DNA from: Syntrophobacterales bacterium
GTDB taxonomy: Bacteria > Desulfobacterota > Syntrophorhabdia > Syntrophorhabdales > WCHB1-27
NCBI GenBank assembly: GCA_017881765.1
Contig: JADGQN010000200.1
Span: 1 to 8,326 of the forward strand
DNA: 8,326 bases
Reading direction: 5' to 3'
Shown: positions 1 through 6,295 of the stretch, piece after piece
Layout of the letters: each line of letters opens with the position of its first letter
Position numbering within the stretch: the first letter of the stretch is position 1
Made by a program: the position numbers and the translations under genes
The notes under the pieces: model-generated
Told to the model about the DNA's origin: nothing
What the model saw: the letters and a program-made list of their open reading frames with translations, nothing else
Database searches by the model: none

Positions 1-40
1 CCTGATGACGCAGAGTTGTAGCTGTCTAGGACAAAAGCGT

Positions 41-98
41 GTCCAACAAAACAATGCAGCGGACGTCTCACAGCCGCCGCTGATTTTGTGGTTGGGAC
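41..98 (+). other. integron attC recombination site (candidate)
   Basis: Seen: a left core GTCCAAC (41-47) fits RYYYAAC and a right core GTTGGGA (91-97) fits GTTRRRY except for its last base. CAGCGG (57-62) pairs perfectly with CCGCTG (77-82). Outside that, T55-A83, A54-T84, A53-T85, A51-T86 is out of register, but in the straight register A51-T87 and A49-T89 pair, followed by the AAC/GTT cores and C44-G94, C43-G95. G56 is left unpaired on the left arm, as the extrahelical base of attC sites is. The terminal loop is 63-76 and the total is about 58 bp. Known: integrase cuts between G and TT of the right core, so TTGGGA belongs to the following cassette and need not match the left core exactly. 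The side of the bulged G agrees with a cassette reading rightward. The integrase gene is not in the window. Confidence 0.75.
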
Positions 99-154
99 GT
101 AAAAGCCTATGAAATGCATGATACGGCTACTACGAAATATATGAGGGACTGTCG

Positions 155-1144
155 ATGAACAAATCACTTTTGTATTTCTTCGGGGCTGGCGCTAGCGCTC
201 AGGCTCTGCCACTAGCATCGGGACTTGCCCCACGTATTGCCCAGTTTGCCAGTGAACTGGAACACATCCATCCGCAAGATGCTTCAGGCGATCCCGAGAA
301 GACGAAGCTGTGGGGAGGTTCGCGGCAGAGACTGTGTGAGGCCCTGAGATGGTTAGCTGAGGAAGCATCTCGACATGCATCTGTCGACACATTTGCGAAA
401 AAGCTATTCTTCAGGCATGACAGAGCAAACCTAAAGAGACTCAAGTCTGCGCTATCGGCCTTTCTTGTGATTGAGCAATCACAAAAGCCATTAGACAAGC
501 GATACGATTCTTTCTTCGCTACAATCCTCGAATTCAACAGTCAGTACCAGGCCTGTATTCCCCCGGAGCTTCGCATCATTACTTGGAACTATGATACGCA
601 GCTGGAGAAAGCGTTCTACGGCTTTTGTGGAGATAAGAATTACGTCGTGGACTCAGTGACATTCAATGATCGTATCTATCGGGTTAACGGGTACTGTGGC
701 ACCAGCCAGCCGGGGCACGTAGGTCCGCCCTTTCAGGCCGTCTTGAATGCGACATCCGACATGGTCTGGGAAGCAGGCATCGCACTGTATGAAGAATGCA
801 TGCGCGATCCTTCATCACCGGAACCTGACATTCGTTTCGCGTGGGAAGAACCAACGCAAAACAGACTCGCAAACTCACGACTCAACCTAAGCGAAGTCTA
901 TGCAGTCGTTATCATAGGGTATTCTTTCCCTTACTTTAACCGCGAAATAGATCACGTTTTGTTCGCTCGCCTGTCTGATTCCCAGGTTCGCCGAATCTAC
1001 CTTCAATACCCCCTTGGCATCCACTCATCCGTGGAGACGCGGCTAAGAAGTCTCTTGTTGCGTAAGGACATCGAGGTTGTTCACATCCCCAGCAGCGATA
1101 CCGAGCCGTACTATATACCTGACGAATTGTGGCAAATCGGATGA
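155..1144 (+). CDS. SIR2-like domain protein, probable integron cassette gene
   Basis: 329 aa. GAGAS at residues 10-14 is the glycine-rich dinucleotide-binding loop at the N-terminus. TWNYD (NYD at 145-147) corresponds to the T-N-Y-D motif with the Asn that supports NAD hydrolysis. VVIIGYSFP at 251-259 matches the GYSFP strand that closes the SIR2-like fold. The usual catalytic His segment (LHG) seems to be VNGYCG at 177-182, so Asn178 stands where His is expected. There is no signal peptide or membrane helix, so it is probably cytoplasmic. The start is supported by GAGGGA at 143-148, six bases upstream. It lies 57 bp after a candidate attC in the orientation of a cassette gene. Proteins with this fold are common NAD-depleting effectors of anti-phage systems (ThsA, DSR1/DSR2, SIR2-HerA), but no partner gene is adjacent and the exact function is inferred. 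The Rossmann-like assignment is firm; defence is a reasonable guess. Confidence 0.8.
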   Translation: MNKSLLYFFGAGASAQALPLASGLAPRIAQFASELEHIHPQDASGDPEKTKLWGGSRQRLCEALRWLAEEASRHASVDTFAKKLFFRHDRANLKRLKSALSAFLVIEQSQKPLDKRYDSFFATILEFNSQYQACIPPELRIITWNYDTQLEKAFYGFCGDKNYVVDSVTFNDRIYRVNGYCGTSQPGHVGPPFQAVLNATSDMVWEAGIALYEECMRDPSSPEPDIRFAWEEPTQNRLANSRLNLSEVYAVVIIGYSFPYFNREIDHVLFARLSDSQVRRIYLQYPLGIHSSVETRLRSLLLRKDIEVVHIPSSDTEPYYIPDELWQIG

Positions 1145-1187
1145 GTGACAGAGACCTTGGGCGGAATATATAACGTTGGTAAGGGAC

Positions 1188-1213
1188 TAGGGACGTTGTT
1201 GCGTACGTTGCAT
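1188..1213 (+). repeat. left 26-bp inverted repeat of the RAYT unit
   Basis: Begins TAGGGACGTTGTTGCG and is the reverse complement of 2237-2262 apart from one base (A1205 here, where the other copy implies G). It contains the short palindrome CGTACG at 1202-1207, which the mismatch breaks in the other copy. Confidence 0.85.
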
Positions 1214-1253
1214 TTCTCTTGACAGGTTCGTCTTTTCACGATAGCCTCTATCT

Positions 1254-2231
1254 ATGCCCCGCCATGCCCGATTAGACAGCCCCGGTGCTCTTCACCACGT
1301 GATGGTGCGAGGTCTGAACAGAGGGTACATCTTCGCAGACGATCAGGACAGAAGAGGGTTCCTGGACAAACTGGCTGAGACTACTCTCGCCGGGAAAGCA
1401 AGTATCTACGCCTTCGCGCTTATGGACAACCATGTGCATATCCTGATTCGAAGCGGTGATGGGGGGCTCAGCGCGGTGATGAGGAAAGCCCTGACCTGGT
1501 ATGCCATTTACTTCAACCGCAGACACAACAGGACCGGCCACCTCTTCGAGAACCGCTACAAGTCGATCCTCTGCGAAGAAGACCCGTACTTGCTGGCCCT
1601 GGTCCGCTATATCCATCTCAACCCGGTCAGAGCCGGGATAGTCACCGACATCGAGTCTCTGGACCGCTATCCCTGGTCCGGGCACCGCATGCTCATAGGG
1701 AATGATCGGCCGCCATGGCTGGGCACGGACTTCATCCTCGGTCAGTTCGCAGCGACGCGAAAAAAAGCCGTTACGTCATACAGGCGGTTCGTGGAAGAAG
1801 GCATTACCATGGGGCATAGGCCTGAACTCGTAGGTGGTGGTTTAAGCCGCAGTCTCAGCGGCTGGTCGCAGGTAGTGTCCGTGCGGGGGAAGGACACCCA
1901 GAAGGGCGATGAACGAGTACTCGGGAGCAGCGAGTTCGTCCTTGCCGTGCTTACCGAAGCGGAGGATAGGCAGCGGCGGCAACTGAAGGTCCGAACACCC
2001 ACCAAGAGCATCAACCAAATCATCGAAGAGGAATGCGCCGAAAGACGGGTACCACAGGAAGAGTTGAAGAACGGCGGCAGAAGGGCAAAAGTCAGCGCCG
2101 CCCGGGGTTCGATCGCCTACCGGGCCGTGACTGAGATCGGCCTCTCAGCGGCGGAAGCTGCCCGACACCTTGGCGTCACCACTTCCACCGTCACCCGGGC
2201 TGTGGAAAGGTTTGAAAAGGGGATCACGTGA
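1254..2231 (+). CDS. REP-associated tyrosine transposase (Y1/IS200-like domain) with C-terminal HTH
   Basis: 325 aa. The opening PRHARLDSPGALHHVMVRG is the typical N-terminal strand of RAYT proteins. HVH at residues 60-62 is the HUH metal-binding motif that positions the DNA 5' phosphate. The helix carrying the nucleophilic Tyr is residues 80-103 (Y83 and Y86 candidates), running into the conserved GHLFENRYKS segment, and YIHLNPVRAG at 119-128 closes the Y1 domain. The C-terminal third adds a DnaA-C-like helix-turn-helix: LSAAEAARHLGVTTSTVTRA lies near residues 298-317, giving an enzyme longer than a bare Y1 domain. The known family cuts and rejoins single-stranded DNA at hairpin repeats next to its gene, and matching inverted repeats flank this one. 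No strong ribosome binding site precedes the ATG. The reading frame is intact with its HUH motif, so it is probably functional. Confidence 0.9.
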   Translation: MPRHARLDSPGALHHVMVRGLNRGYIFADDQDRRGFLDKLAETTLAGKASIYAFALMDNHVHILIRSGDGGLSAVMRKALTWYAIYFNRRHNRTGHLFENRYKSILCEEDPYLLALVRYIHLNPVRAGIVTDIESLDRYPWSGHRMLIGNDRPPWLGTDFILGQFAATRKKAVTSYRRFVEEGITMGHRPELVGGGLSRSLSGWSQVVSVRGKDTQKGDERVLGSSEFVLAVLTEAEDRQRRQLKVRTPTKSINQIIEEECAERRVPQEELKNGGRRAKVSAARGSIAYRAVTEIGLSAAEAARHLGVTTSTVTRAVERFEKGIT

Positions 2232-2236
2232 TGGCT

Positions 2237-2262
2237 ATGCAACGCACGCAACAACGTCCCTA
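2237..2262 (-). repeat. right 26-bp inverted repeat of the RAYT unit
   Basis: Reverse complement of 1188-1213 with one mismatch. It begins 5 bp after the transposase stop and ends just before the ribosome binding site of the next gene, so the mobile unit lies in what is now the 5' leader of that gene. Confidence 0.85.
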
Positions 2263-2293
2263 CATCGCTATTTAATCAAAGGAGGAACAGGAA

Positions 2294-3313
2294 ATGAAAC
2301 AACAATACTTTCGCGTGCTGTTATTAGTCCTTGTCTTGGGATCGGTCTCAACAACATCACATGCCGTTTGCGACTTCGGCCCTGACACTTGCTTGTCAGG
2401 ATTCGTTTGGCGTGATGCGTTTCCTGGTGATCACGTTTGCGTGACAGGAACTACACGCACTGAGACCGCGAATGACAATTCGCTGGGTCCGCAAAGAAAA
2501 GTTCCAGGCACAGATACTTGCAAACCCGGTTTCGTGTGGCGAGAAGCGTCTCCGAGCGATCATATATGTGTGACAGGAAGCACGCGCACGCAGGTGGCTT
2601 CAGATAATGGCCAGGCAAGCGCCCGAAGAGATCCACAATGCGCCAATCCAGCGCAAAACGACACTTCACCGCCCAGCTTTATCCAGAACACCGTTACGTT
2701 TGTACGTGTCTCGGACAATCTTCAGGTCGGGTCAGAAATCATACCGCCTGCCGGATTGACAAAATCGTCAGTCGCCAGAGATCGACGGTTTGTAGTAGCA
2801 GCTTCTGCGGGCGACAACGAGAGCGGCATCGCCAGCATACGCCTGCAAGGTGAAATAGGCTGGAACTGCACAGCGCGCCTCGAAAATATCGGCACCAATA
2901 AACAAGAGACGCTGAGCGCGCCGTCTGACGAGGAAAAAAATAACACCAGCATACCGGGAAATCCGCTGCTGCGAAGCGCTCATTTCACTATAGATCCCTT
3001 TGAGGGCAATCCCTTGCGCCTGGTTTGCCCATGTACCAGTGATTCCGGCCCGCTCACGGTTAGCATCACATTGGTTGCACGCAACGGGAAGGGCCTGGAA
3101 ACAACTTCTGCACCAATAACGGTGGGATATGCCCCGCAATTACCGACCTGCGGTGTTGCGTCGGGTGCAATCTGTGGCAACAAGGTACTAGGCCAGGTTC
3201 TGACTTGCACAGATGGCCAGAGCTGCGACTTCAAAAGGTCTACGGTTTGTACGGGATGGTGGATATTCAGAACCTGCGACAAAATTCAGACAACGGACAT
3301 GTTCTGTCCGTAG
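2294..3313 (+). CDS. secreted repeat protein with two GFVWR/DHVCVTG motifs
   Basis: 339 aa. A Sec signal peptide is clear: basic start, hydrophobic core at residues 8-16 and a likely cut after SHA at 22-24. Residues 31-68 and 74-111 are two copies of one repeat with a 43-residue period: D-T-C-x-x-GFVWR-x-A-x-P-x-DH-[VI]-CVTG-x-TRT, ending in A-x-DN. Similar GFVWREA..DHVCV units occur in secreted proteins of several bacterial phyla, but I know no assigned function. Residues 120-280 look beta-rich and may form one or two Ig-like domains. The last 55 residues are Cys-rich, with about eight Cys, and the protein ends in MFCP, so disulfides outside the cytoplasm are likely. The start is fixed by an excellent AAAGGAGG at 2278-2285. 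It follows the RAYT unit directly and could be another cassette gene, although I find no attC after it. Confidence 0.8.
   Translation: MKQQYFRVLLLVLVLGSVSTTSHAVCDFGPDTCLSGFVWRDAFPGDHVCVTGTTRTETANDNSLGPQRKVPGTDTCKPGFVWREASPSDHICVTGSTRTQVASDNGQASARRDPQCANPAQNDTSPPSFIQNTVTFVRVSDNLQVGSEIIPPAGLTKSSVARDRRFVVAASAGDNESGIASIRLQGEIGWNCTARLENIGTNKQETLSAPSDEEKNNTSIPGNPLLRSAHFTIDPFEGNPLRLVCPCTSDSGPLTVSITLVARNGKGLETTSAPITVGYAPQLPTCGVASGAICGNKVLGQVLTCTDGQSCDFKRSTVCTGWWIFRTCDKIQTTDMFCP
2384..2626 (+). repeat. diverged tandem repeat coding for two 38-aa units
   Basis: Two in-frame copies, 2384-2497 and 2513-2626, separated by 15 bp (period 129 bp). Protein identity is high at the Cys, Trp, Arg and Asp-His positions, while the DNA has diverged, so the duplication is not recent. 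Confidence 0.8.
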
Positions 3314-3443
3314 GCGCTGCAGCGTTAGAGGGCGCAATCTCACTTTCCAACATGCTGCCTAACGAGGCGCTGGGCTACTTTCCGATCGCTTTAGGGCGGT
3401 CTGGGACGTTGTGGAAGCGCCGGTCAACACCGGGGAGAAGTGG

Positions 3444-3533
3444 GGCACGGTCATTGAATTATTACATTCGCCAGTGGGGGACAGTAGGGTGGGTCATTGA
3501 CATGGGGAGGCAATAGAAACGGATGACCGTGCC
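3444..3533. repeat. 11-bp perfect inverted repeat around a 68-bp loop
   Basis: GGCACGGTCAT at 3444-3454 is the exact reverse complement of ATGACCGTGCC at 3523-3533. It lies 43 bp before the domain V-like hairpin, so it may be a stem of the same intron RNA, such as domain III or a shortened domain IV. That placement is inferred. Confidence 0.55.
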
Positions 3534-3575
3534 ATGGACTCGGGCTGCGAATGCTGCTGGAAGAAGATGATTGGA

Positions 3576-3608
3576 AGGCCGTATTCGGGAGAACTGAACG
3601 TACGGTTT
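3576..3608 (+). ncRNA. group II intron domain V-like hairpin, probable intron remnant
   Basis: The lower stem pairs 3576-3583 with 3601-3608 (8 bp, two of them G-U). A two-base bulge CG at 3599-3600 comes next, then an upper stem pairing 3584-3588 with 3594-3598 (5 bp, one G-U) and a purine loop GAGAA. This is the layout of group II intron domain V: 8-bp lower stem, CG bulge, short upper stem, GNRA-like loop, about 34 nt. Two departures suggest decay or a divergent class: the catalytic AGC triad reads GGC at 3577-3579, and the loop has five bases. A possible domain VI follows, with GCAGC (3626-3630) pairing with GTTGC (3634-3638) and GAGG/CCTC outside it. No maturase or reverse transcriptase gene is present, so this is the 3' end of a truncated or ORF-less intron. 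Confidence 0.6.
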
Positions 3609-3730
3609 GATGAGGGGGAGTTGGAAGCAGCGTTGTTGCATCACCTCTGACAATGCAAATCACCTGAGCCATACTGAGTAACTTCAAACGACTGCTCTTA
3701 GAAAGGCAAGGAGAGCGGCCATTATACGAC

Positions 3731-3741
3731 GGAGGCGCCTC
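3731..3741 (+). promoter_or_regulatory. ribosome binding site within a palindrome
   Basis: GGAGG at 3731-3735 serves the ATG at 3742. The perfect palindrome GAGGCGCCTC at 3732-3741 includes most of it and ends one base before the start codon. Intermolecular or structural pairing here could reduce translation. The effect is inferred. Confidence 0.5.
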
Positions 3742-4296
3742 ATGAAAACCGAGAATCTTCACATAGGTATGAACGTAACCCATCCCCATTATGGGGTAGG
3801 AACTGTGAGAGCTATTGCGGAGAAAAGTGCCGATATCCTTTTTGCCGACGTCATGCGCACCGTTTCCCCGGAAGAGAGCCATCTCGAGCCTGCGGAGCCT
3901 TACGCGGTGGTCAATGGGCTGGAGATTTCTCTCACCCAACTTATTGAACAGACGGTTCACGCTCTCGTGTCTGACCTGAAGCTTGAAAAGGAGGGCCATA
4001 TTCCAGCTTCCATAGTTGAGGAATTGGGGAGCCGCTGGCACAACGGGCGTCTCGTTCTTCATCCCGCCGATCCTTCGAATCAGCCCAAGGAAGTACCGCT
4101 GGACACGTTTTTCCACAAGATTGTGATGGTACGAAATAACCTGCGTGTTCTCGAACAAAAGATAAACAGCCACGAGAAGTTAACCGACGCAGAGAAGGTT
4201 GAGTTCCAGCAATACATCAGTCGCTGCTATGGCTCAATGACGACCTTCAATCTACTCTTCGCGGGGCGAGAGGGCCAGTTCACCCCGAAGAGCTGA
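3742..4296 (+). CDS. hypothetical protein with CarD/Tudor-like N-terminal domain
   Basis: 184 aa. Residues 8-50 contain G-M-x-V-x-HPHYGVGTV followed by alternating short strands. This is the small barrel seen at the N-terminus of CarD/CdnL and TRCF and in UvrD-linked Tudor modules, where it contacts RNA polymerase or helicases. Residues 60-184 are mostly helical and charged with no motif I recognise; they do not resemble the CarD C-terminal DNA-binding domain. There is no signal peptide or membrane helix, so it is probably cytoplasmic. GGAGG six bases upstream sets the start. The 188-bp gap and the leader ORF before the channel gene suggest separate transcription. The fold call rests on a short motif; a role in transcription or repair is only suggested. 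Confidence 0.7.
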   Translation: MKTENLHIGMNVTHPHYGVGTVRAIAEKSADILFADVMRTVSPEESHLEPAEPYAVVNGLEISLTQLIEQTVHALVSDLKLEKEGHIPASIVEELGSRWHNGRLVLHPADPSNQPKEVPLDTFFHKIVMVRNNLRVLEQKINSHEKLTDAEKVEFQQYISRCYGSMTTFNLLFAGREGQFTPKS

Positions 4297-4373
4297 AAAT
4301 GGGCCAATGAAGGACCACGTCCATCTCCTTTTGCGAAACGCCTTTATCTCTCTGTCATAGACTGGACACTCTT

Positions 4374-4386
4374 TCACATAATGTGA
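4374..4386. promoter_or_regulatory. 13-bp palindrome, candidate operator
   Basis: TCACAT-A-ATGTGA is a perfect 6-bp inverted repeat around one base. It lies 21 bp before the leader ORF start and 98 bp before the channel gene start, in an AT-rich island with the wider frame TTTCA...TGAAA. The arms have the opposite order to a CRP site (TGTGA-N6-TCACA). The binding protein is unknown. Confidence 0.4.
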
Positions 4387-4407
4387 TGAAATAGTGCGGA
4401 GGCTTAT

Positions 4408-4488
4408 ATGCCGAAACTTTTTGAGAGAGGCGCGGGGCCACCGACACGGGGCATGAAAGGGCGGATCGATAAGATGGAGGCCATTTGA
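4408..4488 (+). CDS. 26-aa leader ORF overlapping the channel gene start
   Basis: ATG at 4408 is preceded by GGAGG at 4398-4402 with five-base spacing. The frame runs 26 codons (starting MPKLFERGAG) and stops with TGA at 4486-4488, overlapping the TTG start of the channel gene at 4485-4487. It has no signal peptide or membrane segment and is rich in Gly, Lys and Arg. Two internal ATGs are also in frame; the one at 4474 sits 11 bases before the TTG. A well-placed ribosome site and a stop overlapping a weak start codon are what translational coupling looks like. It may also be a chance short frame. Confidence 0.45.
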   Translation: MPKLFERGAGPPTRGMKGRIDKMEAI

Positions 4489-6185
4489 AGCGTCAAAACA
4501 GATTGATTCCGATCTGGCTTGCGGTACTTGTTACCGTCTGCCTTGCATCGTTCGCTGTGTCGGCAGAAAAGGCATCCCCCCTGTCTGTTTTCAGGGAAGG
4601 CGCCAACCCCCCCGAGAAGCAGGAACAGGAGAGCGATCCGTACGGTCGTAGCACCCCTCAGGGTACAGTGGTAGGATTTTTGAAATCGGCCAAGCAGGGA
4701 GATTTTGAGCGAGCCCTGCAATACCTCGATACCAAAAAGACGGGCAGGGCTGCGCAGAAACTGATACACGAGCTTCAGGTGGTTCTGGACCGTGGCTCCT
4801 CCGGTAAATTGGCCATGTTAAGCAAGAGACCGGAAGGCAGCCTGGAGGACAACCTTCCCCCTGCAAAGGAGCGCGTAGGCACCATTGATACGCCATCGGG
4901 CAGCGTTGACATTCTTCTTGAACGAACCCGGCGTGGGGATGGGCCTCCAATCTGGCTTTTCCCCTCTGAAACCCTGGTAAAAATTCCCGGGATTTATGAG
5001 GACCTGGATGACAGTCCCAAGAATACCCATGTGCCGAGAATACTTGTAGACACATGGTTTCTCTGGTTCCCCCTATGGCAATGGATCGTTATTTTCTTCG
5101 TAATCCCCTTCTCTTTCGTTGTAGCCATCCTTCTTACCCGCCTTCTGAACCTTCTAGTTCTCCACCTTATGCGGCGGATACTAGGGGTCCGGGGTGACCG
5201 GCATGCGGTAAAACTCACGGGGCCCTTCCGGCTCCTTATCCTGTCTCTCATGCTCTGGGTCCTTGCCTTCTACTCGCGGTCTATCCTGAGCAGCCTCTTC
5301 TGGACATACGTGGCGTCAACCCTCACTGTTACAGGTCTTACCTGGCTGTGCATACGACTCACCGATATGATATTGAAACTGAAACAGAGACAGTGGGCCG
5401 TGACGTCAACCGGTAAGGTGTCCATGGTGCAACTGGTACGGAAACTTTCCAAGGTCCTGGTTGTGATCATCGGAGCCATTGTTGTCCTCTACATCGCGGG
5501 CATCAACGTAACGGCTGCCCTGACAGGGCTAGGAATCGGCGGCCTCGCAATCGCCTTCGCTGCACAGAAGACCTTGGAGAATCTATTCGGTGGCATTATG
5601 ATCATTTCCGATCAGCCCATCCGCGTGGGTGATTTTATCCGTGCAGGCGCCTACCTGGGCACCGTTGAGGAGATCGGCCTCCGCTCCACCTATATTCGCG
5701 TCCTCGACAGGACTCTCGTTTCTATCCCTAACGGCCAACTGGCCCTGCTCAGCCTTGAGAATCTGTCCAGACGCGACAAGATGCTCTTCAGCCATGCCAT
5801 TAACCTCCGGTACGAGACAACCCCCGATCAGCTTCGTTACGTCCTTGCCGAGACAAAGCGACTGTTTTCCGAACACCCGCAGGTTGAGCAATCGACGGCT
5901 CACGCAAGCTTTCTCAAGTGTGCCGACTCGTCACTGGTGATCGATGTCTTTGCCTACATCCTGGAAAATAATTATGATGCCTTCCTTGATATTCAGGAAG
6001 CCTTTCTTTTCCGGATAATGGAGATTATTGAGACAAGCGGCAGTCAAATGGCCTTCCCCTCCCGGACCACCTATATTGCTAAAGACACGCTTGCAGTGAA
6101 CAAAAACTCGGTTGACCTGTGCTCTGCCATCGAAGGCGATGCCGGAAGTGCGACGGAATCCGGGAGCAGCGGGGTCAGACGTTGA
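4485..6185 (+). CDS. MscS-family mechanosensitive channel with periplasmic N-terminal domain
   Basis: 566 aa from a TTG start. GGAGG at 4476-4480 is four bases upstream, and an in-frame TAA at 4470 rules out an earlier start. A signal peptide with AVSA ends near residue 27. Residues 58-82 (PQGTVVGFL...GDFERALQYLD) match a small periplasmic domain common in long MscS homologues. Hydrophobic helices lie near residues 195-225, 245-265, 272-292 and 322-340. The pore helix follows at 343-375, with a Gly/Ala pattern ending in LFGGIMII. The beta domain has PIRVGDFI (378-385) and the conserved PNGQL (415-419). The soluble C-terminal alpha/beta domain runs to about 530, then a Ser/Gly-rich tail. Known: such inner-membrane channels open under membrane tension and release solutes in osmotic downshock. 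It is much longer than E. coli MscS because of the N-terminal domain and extra helices. The pore assignment is secure; the gating stimulus is inferred. Confidence 0.93.
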   Translation: MKRQNRLIPIWLAVLVTVCLASFAVSAEKASPLSVFREGANPPEKQEQESDPYGRSTPQGTVVGFLKSAKQGDFERALQYLDTKKTGRAAQKLIHELQVVLDRGSSGKLAMLSKRPEGSLEDNLPPAKERVGTIDTPSGSVDILLERTRRGDGPPIWLFPSETLVKIPGIYEDLDDSPKNTHVPRILVDTWFLWFPLWQWIVIFFVIPFSFVVAILLTRLLNLLVLHLMRRILGVRGDRHAVKLTGPFRLLILSLMLWVLAFYSRSILSSLFWTYVASTLTVTGLTWLCIRLTDMILKLKQRQWAVTSTGKVSMVQLVRKLSKVLVVIIGAIVVLYIAGINVTAALTGLGIGGLAIAFAAQKTLENLFGGIMIISDQPIRVGDFIRAGAYLGTVEEIGLRSTYIRVLDRTLVSIPNGQLALLSLENLSRRDKMLFSHAINLRYETTPDQLRYVLAETKRLFSEHPQVEQSTAHASFLKCADSSLVIDVFAYILENNYDAFLDIQEAFLFRIMEIIETSGSQMAFPSRTTYIAKDTLAVNKNSVDLCSAIEGDAGSATESGSSGVRR

Positions 6186-6295
6186 CAGGGAGGGGAAGGG
6201 GACGTTGGCGGTTGAGTCGCAGTCCTGCAGGTCAATTGCGCTTCCGAGGAAATACTTCGCGGGGATAAGACGATTAGGTGCACAGGAAGGAAACG

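Larger units (their letters stand above)
1188..2262 (+). mobile_element. RAYT-type transposase unit bounded by inverted repeats
   Basis: One transposase gene sits between two 26-bp inverted repeats that match at 25 of 26 positions, giving a 1075-bp unit. The outer ends read TAGGGACGTTGTTGCG on the left and, in reverse, on the right. The right repeat begins 5 bp after the transposase stop codon, and the left repeat ends 40 bp before its start. No target duplication is obvious outside the repeats, which fits single-strand Y1 chemistry rather than DDE transposition. The unit separates the SIR2-like cassette gene from the next gene. Whether the whole unit moves, or whether these repeats are the domesticated REP-like substrates of the enzyme, cannot be decided here. 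Confidence 0.75.
3314..3741. other. 428-bp stretch without a convincing gene
   Basis: No ORF here has both a credible start and recognisable protein features. It holds the palindrome CGCTGCAGCG (3315-3324), an 11-bp inverted repeat (3444-3454 and 3523-3533), the nine-base word GGTCATTGA twice (3449-3457 and 3492-3500), and a group II intron domain V-like hairpin at 3576-3608. GTTAGAG (3324-3330) and GCCTAAC (3357-3363) resemble integron core heptamers but are in the wrong order and lack paired arms. A 7-bp hairpin, ACGGACA with TGTCCGT (3293-3311), covers the end of the preceding gene and has no T-run, so it is not a normal terminator. I read this as a graveyard of mobile RNA and recombination elements. 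Confidence 0.5.

Noticed and set aside
3324..3363. GTTAGAG and GCCTAAC as another attC
   Set aside because: The heptamers resemble R' and R'' cores but occur in the wrong order, and I found no complementary arms within normal attC length.
3403..3412. GGGACGTTGT as a solo copy of the RAYT end repeat
   Set aside because: Only ten bases match, the similarity stops there, and such a match could arise by chance in this window.
3205..3516. 103-aa + frame overlapping the end of the secreted repeat protein
   Set aside because: It starts inside the Cys-rich tail of the real gene, lacks a ribosome site, and runs into structured non-coding sequence.
3451..4173. 240-aa - strand frame
   Set aside because: It is antisense to the CarD-like gene and the intron-like hairpin, with low-complexity Ser/Pro composition and no motif.
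4311..4332. possible terminator after the CarD-like gene (GGAC-CAC-GTCC then TTTT)
   Set aside because: The stem is only four base pairs and the T-run is short and offset.
4591..5055. 154-aa - strand frame inside the channel gene
   Set aside because: It is a shadow of the MscS reading frame with no start signal or domain.
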